From: Nocardia sp. alder85J
Lineage (GTDB): Bacteria > Actinomycetota > Actinomycetes > Mycobacteriales > Mycobacteriaceae
NCBI RefSeq assembly: GCF_020176955.2
Contig: NZ_JAIUCZ020000003.1
Span: 248,001-312,000 of the forward strand
Reading direction: 5' to 3'
Length of the DNA stretch: 64,000 nucleotides
Below, piece after piece: positions 59,932-64,000 of this stretch. The notes below the pieces were generated by a model. It was given only the letters and a program-made list of their open reading frames with translations, had not been told where the DNA came from and ran no database searches. The translations under genes were made by a program, and so were the position numbers. How positions within the stretch are numbered: position 1 is the first letter of the stretch; the number at the start of each line of letters is the position of its first letter.

Positions 59932-61136
59932 TGTTCCCCACTTCCCTCATCAGGTGACACGCCGAATTCATTGTGGCGCATACGATTACGGCCTCTGTGG
60001 GACGGCGATGGCCCACCGGCGTACGAACTGCGGCTTCCGGCGAGCCGCGGCACCTCCGGCACCCAGGCGTCGCGCAGCTCCGGCAGCGCCGCCCGCACCT
60101 CCGCGAACAGGTCGGGCAGGGTCAGCAGCACCCGGTCCGGCCGGGCGGCGACCAGCTCTGCGGGAGCGATGATCGGTATGTCGGTCCCCGGCATCCGGCG
60201 ACCGTGCTTGGCCGGTGACGCGTCGGCCACGGCGGCGAGCAGGCCGCGATGCAGGCCGGCCCGCGCGAACAGCGCCACCGCGCGCGAGGCGGCGCCGTAG
60301 GCGAACACCCGATTACCCTGCGCGGCTTCACTTTCCAGCCAGGCGCGCAGCTCGCCCACCTGCCGGTCGGCGGCGGTCTGCAAGGCGGCGACCACGGCCG
60401 GATCGACACTGCCGGTGTCGGCGGCGCGCAGCCGGCGCAGGGTGGCATCGGGTGTGGCGGGTTCGTGCCCGGCGGCCACCAGGACGGTGCCGCCGTAGAG
60501 GTCGAATTCCCATGCGGTCCTGGGATGCAGCCCAGCGCCGCGCAGCAGCGCGGTGAGGGCGGTCAGCGAGTAGTAGGCGAAGTGGCCGTGGCGCAGGGCA
60601 TTCCACTGCCCCTGGGCGACGATGACGGGCAGGGCGTGGAATTGCAGCAGCAGCACCCCGCCGGGGCGCAGCGCCGCGGCGCGGGCGGCGGCGGCCGCGC
60701 GCTGGTCCGGCTCGTGCATCATGCCGAAGCTGTCGATGACGACATCGGCGGGCTCCGTGGCGGTTTCGGTGAAACCGCGGGCGGTCAGCAGCGGTATCCA
60801 GGTGCCGCCGTGCGGGCTGCCGAACTCGCGGACGGTGTGCCCGGTCAGCACGCCCGCGGCCGCGGCCACCGCGGCGGCGGCCTGATCGCGCAGGGCCTGC
60901 GGTTCCACCGCGCGCGGTTCGGCCACCACGGTGTCGTCGTCGGCCAGCTGGGCCAGGCCGCAGTCGCGGCACAGGTCCATGGCCAGCGCATGCCTGCTGT
61001 CGGCGGTGACCGGCATCGTCAGCGGCGGAAAACTGTCCGCGGCGAACATCTCCCCCAGATCCAGCACCCGGTCCAGAGTCGTCGCGGCACAGGCCCGGCA
61101 GCCGCGGGCCGGGGCGGGGTCGAACCGCACGGTCAT
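59928..61136 (-). CDS. Sugar C-methyltransferase, zinc-binding class
   Basis: 402 residues from ATG 61136. N-terminal zinc-binding part with CRACA and LCRDCGLAQL (four cysteines), a SAM-binding middle (TGHTVREFGSPHGGTWIPLL, then VVIDSFGMMHEPD), and C-terminal RVFAYGAASRAVALFARAGL with the family's third domain (ADASPAKHGRRMPGTDIPII, APAELVAARPDRVLLTLPDL). The layout matches NDP-sugar C-methyltransferases such as TylC3 and NovU, which methylate a keto-deoxy sugar. The SAM motif is unusual (EFGSPHGGTW instead of EIGSNDGxL). The last 35 residues are not family-like and overlap the porin start region. It is divergent from the 3,5-epimerase. Confidence 0.85.
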   Translation of the reverse strand: MTVRFDPAPARGCRACAATTLDRVLDLGEMFAADSFPPLTMPVTADSRHALAMDLCRDCGLAQLADDDTVVAEPRAVEPQALRDQAAAAVAAAAGVLTGHTVREFGSPHGGTWIPLLTARGFTETATEPADVVIDSFGMMHEPDQRAAAAARAAALRPGGVLLLQFHALPVIVAQGQWNALRHGHFAYYSLTALTALLRGAGLHPRTAWEFDLYGGTVLVAAGHEPATPDATLRRLRAADTGSVDPAVVAALQTAADRQVGELRAWLESEAAQGNRVFAYGAASRAVALFARAGLHRGLLAAVADASPAKHGRRMPGTDIPIIAPAELVAARPDRVLLTLPDLFAEVRAALPELRDAWVPEVPRLAGSRSSYAGGPSPSHRGRNRMRHNEFGVSPDEGSGEQ

Positions 61137-61198
61137 GCCGCCACCCCACCCGGGCGGGCCGCTGCGCGGGCAGCCCCGGTCCATGGCACGATGCCGGG

Positions 61199-61768
61199 GT
61201 GCGTATCGAGCAGACCGACCTGGCCGACGTATTGCTGCTGGTCCCGCAGCCGTTCCGCGACGACCGCGGCCTGTTCACCCGGACCTTCGACGCCGACGAA
61301 TTCGACGCGCACTGCGGTGTTCCCGGTGCGGCGGCGGCCTTCGTGCAGGACTCGCAGTCGCGGTCGGCGCGCGGGGTGGTGCGCGGCATGCACGGCCGGT
61401 CCGGCCGCGGCGAGGCCAAGCTGGTGCGCTGCGCGCACGGCGCGGTGCACGACGTCCTGGTCGACATCCGCCCGGACTCGCCGACCTTCGGCCGGCAGCA
61501 GGCCTTCCGGCTGGACGACGAGGACTTCCGGCATCTGTACGTCCCACCGGGTTTCCTGCACGGATTCCAGGCGCTCACCGCGACCGCCGACGTCTGCTAT
61601 CGGATCGATCGGCCGCACGACCCCGGTGAGGATCTCGGGGTGGCCTACGACGATCCGGAGCTGGGCATCGACTGGCCGCAGCCGGTGACGGTGGTGTCCG
61701 CCCGCGACCGCGCGGCCGGGGACTGGGCCCGCCTGCTCGGCGCGCTGGGAGTGCCCGGCGCGCGGTGA
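61199..61768 (+). CDS. dTDP-4-keto-6-deoxyhexose 3,5-epimerase (RmlC/NovW type)
   Basis: 189 residues, GTG start. A cupin with the RmlC order: FRDDRGLFTRTFDADEF, VQDSQSRSARGVVRGMHGRS (R-G-M-H holds the catalytic His), KLVRCAHGAVHDVLVDIRPD, YVPPGFLHGFQALTATADVC, YDDPELGIDWP. It epimerises C3 and/or C5 of a dTDP-4-keto-6-deoxy sugar in the cytoplasm. Next to a sugar C-methyltransferase it probably serves a branched deoxy sugar of the surface glycan. It overlaps no other gene and ends 60 bp from the convergent NAD epimerase. Confidence 0.9.
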   Translation: MRIEQTDLADVLLLVPQPFRDDRGLFTRTFDADEFDAHCGVPGAAAAFVQDSQSRSARGVVRGMHGRSGRGEAKLVRCAHGAVHDVLVDIRPDSPTFGRQQAFRLDDEDFRHLYVPPGFLHGFQALTATADVCYRIDRPHDPGEDLGVAYDDPELGIDWPQPVTVVSARDRAAGDWARLLGALGVPGAR

Positions 61769-61828
61769 CCGGCGAGGCGATCGGGAATCACGCTCCCCCG
61801 CCCGGGAAATGTACTGCGGGAACACGGA

Positions 61829-62857
61829 TCACGTCCCGATCGCGACGCGGCGCAGGGATTCGTCGATCACGCCCGCGGCGGTCAGATCCCGTAGCCGGGC
61901 CAGCCGGGTGAACCGGGTGGCGAAATCGTCGGCGGTGAGCCCGCGGGTGATGTACTCGCGGTACAGTTCCGCCGCGCCGTCGGCGATGCTCCACTTCGCC
62001 CGGTAACCCAATTCCGTTCGCGCCCTGGCGAAGTCGACCCGATAGGAGCGCGGGTCCGGACCGGTCTCGTTGGTGATCGCCAGCGTCGAGCCGGGCACGA
62101 CGTCGACCACGGCACGGGCGATGTCGGCGACGGTGAGGTTGTTGGACTCGTCGCCGATGTTGTACGCGCGGGCCCGGATCCGGTCGGCGGGCGCGACCAG
62201 GCAGTCCGCGAACGCGGTCGCGATGTCGGCCGCGTGCACCAGCGGCCGCCACGGCGTGCCGTCGGAGAGCACCCGGACCTCACCGGTCAGCACCGCGTAC
62301 CCGACCAGGTTGTTCAGCACGATGTCGGCGCGCAACCGCGGCGAGAAGCCGAAGGCGGTGGCATTGCGCAGGAACACCGGGCAGAAGTTCGCGTCGGCCA
62401 GTGCCGCCACATCGTCCTCCACCCGCACCTTGCTCTCCGCGTACGGGGTAAGCGGCCGCAGCGGCGTGTCCTCACCGACCAGCCCGTCCCCGGCGGCGCC
62501 GTACACCGAACAGGTCGAGGCGTACAGAAAGCGTTGCACCCCGGCGGCTTTCGCGAGCTCCGCGAGCCGCACCGAGGCGTGGTGGTTGATGTCGTGGGTG
62601 ATCCGCGGCGCCAGCGCGCCCAGCGGGTCGTTCGACAGCGCCGCCAGGTGCACCACCGCGTCGAAGCCCGCCAGCTGCTCGGCGGTCACCTCGCGCAGAT
62701 CGGCGACGATGCCGGGTGGATCGCCGGGCAGCGGGCCCAGCACGCAGTCGGCGAAATACCCGATGTCCAGGCCGATCACGTCGTGCCCGGCGGCGCGCAG
62801 CACCGGCGCCATGACAGTGCCCAGATAGCCCTGATGGCCGGTCAGCAGTACCCGCAT
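61829..62857 (-). CDS. NAD-dependent epimerase/dehydratase, extended SDR
   Basis: 342 residues. Start MRVLLTGHQGYLGTVMAPVL with the G-x-x-G-x-x-G NAD motif. Active-site elements: YASTCSVYGAAG (Ser/Thr), TPYAESKVRVE (Y-x3-K). NDP-sugar binding: FLRNATAFGFSPRLRADIVL, WRPLVHAADIATA. The C-terminus (KWSIADGAAELYREYITRGL) is complete. It modifies an NDP-sugar (epimerase, dehydratase or reductase; not decided). The ATG is 3 bp after the PIG-L gene stop, so the two genes and the nucleotidyltransferase form one minus-strand operon. Confidence 0.9.
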   Translation of the reverse strand: MRVLLTGHQGYLGTVMAPVLRAAGHDVIGLDIGYFADCVLGPLPGDPPGIVADLREVTAEQLAGFDAVVHLAALSNDPLGALAPRITHDINHHASVRLAELAKAAGVQRFLYASTCSVYGAAGDGLVGEDTPLRPLTPYAESKVRVEDDVAALADANFCPVFLRNATAFGFSPRLRADIVLNNLVGYAVLTGEVRVLSDGTPWRPLVHAADIATAFADCLVAPADRIRARAYNIGDESNNLTVADIARAVVDVVPGSTLAITNETGPDPRSYRVDFARARTELGYRAKWSIADGAAELYREYITRGLTADDFATRFTRLARLRDLTAAGVIDESLRRVAIGT

Positions 62858-62860
62858 CGG

Positions 62861-63511
62861 TCATGCACCTCCGAAAGTGACTGTGGCCTTGTCGATCACG
62901 AACGCCTCGGCATACGCGCTGCGGCACTGCACACCGCGCAGCCGGGCCAGGGCGAGGAAGGTCTGCTCGTCGAACCAATCCCGATCACGCTGGGACGGAT
63001 AGTGTTTCAGCAGCAGCTCGGCCTTGCGGGCCGCGAGCTCCGGGGACAGCGGGCAGAACAGCGTCGGCCGCGGCGTATCGGTTTCCCACTTGACGATCTC
63101 GTAACCGAGGATCAGATGGTCGCGGAACTCGGTGGGGGCCAGCCGCGCCAGCAGCCGGTGGTCCTGATGGGCGTCGCCGGGCTGCGGCGCGAACACCAGG
63201 TCCGGCTCGCCGGCCGCGCGCAGCCCGGCCACCGCCGACTTCACCGCGTCCCAGTGCGCGGGCGTGCGGCCGTCCGGCAGCGACAGCACGGTCAGCTCCA
63301 GCTCCGCGCCGGGGCAGAAATCGGCCAATGCGGCGTGCTCCTCGGCCGCTCGCGGCGTGTCGCCGCCGCTCAATACCAGCGCCCGGACCCGCAGGCCCGC
63401 AACCGATTCCGCGAGCGCGAGCAAGGTGCCGCCGGCCCCGATGGCGAGGTCGTCGCAGTGCGCGGCCAGCAGTGCCACCTCCCGCACGCCACCGGTGTGC
63501 AGGGTCAGCAT
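62861..63511 (-). CDS. PIG-L (LmbE-like) N-deacetylase
   Basis: 216 residues from ATG 63511, which overlaps the preceding gene's stop by 7 bp; the longer frame would run through that gene. Zinc motif ALLAAHCDDLAIGAGGTLL (A-H-x-D-D) and DAHQDHRLLARL (H-x-D-H). The family removes acetyl groups from N-acetyl sugars (MshB, GlcNAc-PI de-N-acetylase). With a sugar nucleotidyltransferase and an epimerase it probably deacetylates an aminosugar of the glycan. No signal peptide, so cytoplasmic. Confidence 0.88.
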   Translation of the reverse strand: MLTLHTGGVREVALLAAHCDDLAIGAGGTLLALAESVAGLRVRALVLSGGDTPRAAEEHAALADFCPGAELELTVLSLPDGRTPAHWDAVKSAVAGLRAAGEPDLVFAPQPGDAHQDHRLLARLAPTEFRDHLILGYEIVKWETDTPRPTLFCPLSPELAARKAELLLKHYPSQRDRDWFDEQTFLALARLRGVQCRSAYAEAFVIDKATVTFGGA

Positions 63512-64000
63512 GCCGCCTCGCGCTCCCACACCATCCACGGCCGCAGACTGGAGTGGTAGGCGGCGTCCAGTTCGGCGCGCTCCTTGAAGGTGTCGGCCGG
63601 TTTCCAGAAACCCAGATGCTGATAGCCCAGCAGGCGGCCCTGTGCGGCGAGCCGGCCGCAAGCGTCCTCCACCAGGTCGCCGCCGGGCGGCAGCAGATCG
63701 AAGACCTCCTGGGTCAGCACGAAATAGCCGCCGTTCTCCCACAGCGGCAGCTTGGCGACCGGGGTGATGCGCTCGACCTCACCGGCGGCGTTGACGTTCA
63801 CGCAGTGGAACGACGACTGCGGCGGCACGATCATCATCGACGCGGCGGCCCCGGAGGCGACGCACTTGTCGATCATCTCGTTCAGCGGCGCGTCGGTCAG
63901 CACATCCGCGTAGTTGGCCAGGAAGTACTCCTCACCGGCGAGATGCCGACGCACCCGGCGCAGCCGTTCGCCGATCGCGGAGTCCAGGCCGGTGTCGACG
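63505..64000 (-). CDS. Sugar-phosphate nucleotidyltransferase, N-terminal part outside the window
   Basis: The C-terminal 165 residues are visible and the frame is open to the right edge. Blocks EYFLANYADVLTDAPLNEMI, SMMIVPPQSSFHCVNV, GGYFVLTQEVFDLLPPGGDL, VEDACGRLAAQGRLLGYQHL, GFWKPADTFKERAELDAAYH match glucose-1-phosphate cytidylyl/thymidylyltransferase-like enzymes (RfbF type). It makes the NDP-sugar that the following genes modify. The GxGTRxxP start lies beyond 64000. The stop overlaps the PIG-L start. Confidence 0.85.
   Translation of the reverse strand, partial: VDTGLDSAIGERLRRVRRHLAGEEYFLANYADVLTDAPLNEMIDKCVASGAAASMMIVPPQSSFHCVNVNAAGEVERITPVAKLPLWENGGYFVLTQEVFDLLPPGGDLVEDACGRLAAQGRLLGYQHLGFWKPADTFKERAELDAAYHSSLRPWMVWEREAAC

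Overview
The window is high-GC actinobacterial chromosome. An MspA-type porin, a DUF732 secreted protein, FadD-type acyl-CoA ligases, a SCO5389-like small protein and large NRPSs with short C-A-PCP modules point to a mycolic-acid actinomycete, most likely Nocardia. This is inferred from gene content; no rRNA or other marker gene is present.

Region 1 (1-25.4 kb, minus strand) is a nonribosomal peptide locus. A 2,479-residue synthetase (16934-24373) hands over to a synthetase of more than 5,560 residues (16694 to the left edge) that ends in a thioesterase. Together they carry seven A-PCP units, so a heptapeptide is the simplest prediction. One module is split: its C domain ends the first protein and its A-PCP starts the second. 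The junction carries an adenylation-like half-domain without the ATP P-loop. A paralogue of that half-domain stands alone at 24785-25444. The only epimerization domain has lost its catalytic residues, and one A domain carries an insertion of about 105 residues. A LuxR/TrmB-like regulator and an M23 peptidase follow upstream.

Region 2 (27.4-34.9 kb) is ordinary nocardial metabolism: nitronate monooxygenase, a small conserved protein, an amber-interrupted S-adenosyl methyltransferase, a degenerate and an intact acyl-CoA ligase, a Baeyer-Villiger-like monooxygenase and tRNA-Arg(CCT).

Region 3 (34.9-49.7 kb) looks like accessory DNA beside that tRNA. Its core (35.1-43.0 kb) is the most unusual part of the window. 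A five-gene minus-strand operon encodes a bacterial-type ArgS, an ALDH-fold protein, a second archaeal-like ArgS paralogue with altered HIGH and KMSKS motifs, a methyltransferase and a nucleotidyltransferase. Divergent from it are a TadA-type deaminase that has lost every zinc ligand and an intact phosphotriesterase-family hydrolase. ArgS and TadA families both recognise tRNA-Arg, so the set reads as a tRNA-Arg-dependent pathway of unknown product. Next come an IS4-type element inserted in the end of an IS1380-type element (both with frameshifted transposases), a HEPN-nuclease fusion, a KfrA-like remnant, an XRE-ImmA/IrrE regulator with a perfect 21-bp operator, and a truncated MarR gene.

Region 4 (50-57 kb) holds fadD5, a translationally coupled DUF4365 nuclease-like pair, a hemerythrin, a DUF732 protein and two tandem membrane-anchored paralogues. 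Region 5 (57-64 kb) is a cell-surface glycan cluster: pyruvyl transferase, GT2 glycosyltransferase, MspA porin, sugar C-methyltransferase, 3,5-epimerase, NAD epimerase, PIG-L deacetylase and a sugar nucleotidyltransferase cut by the right edge.
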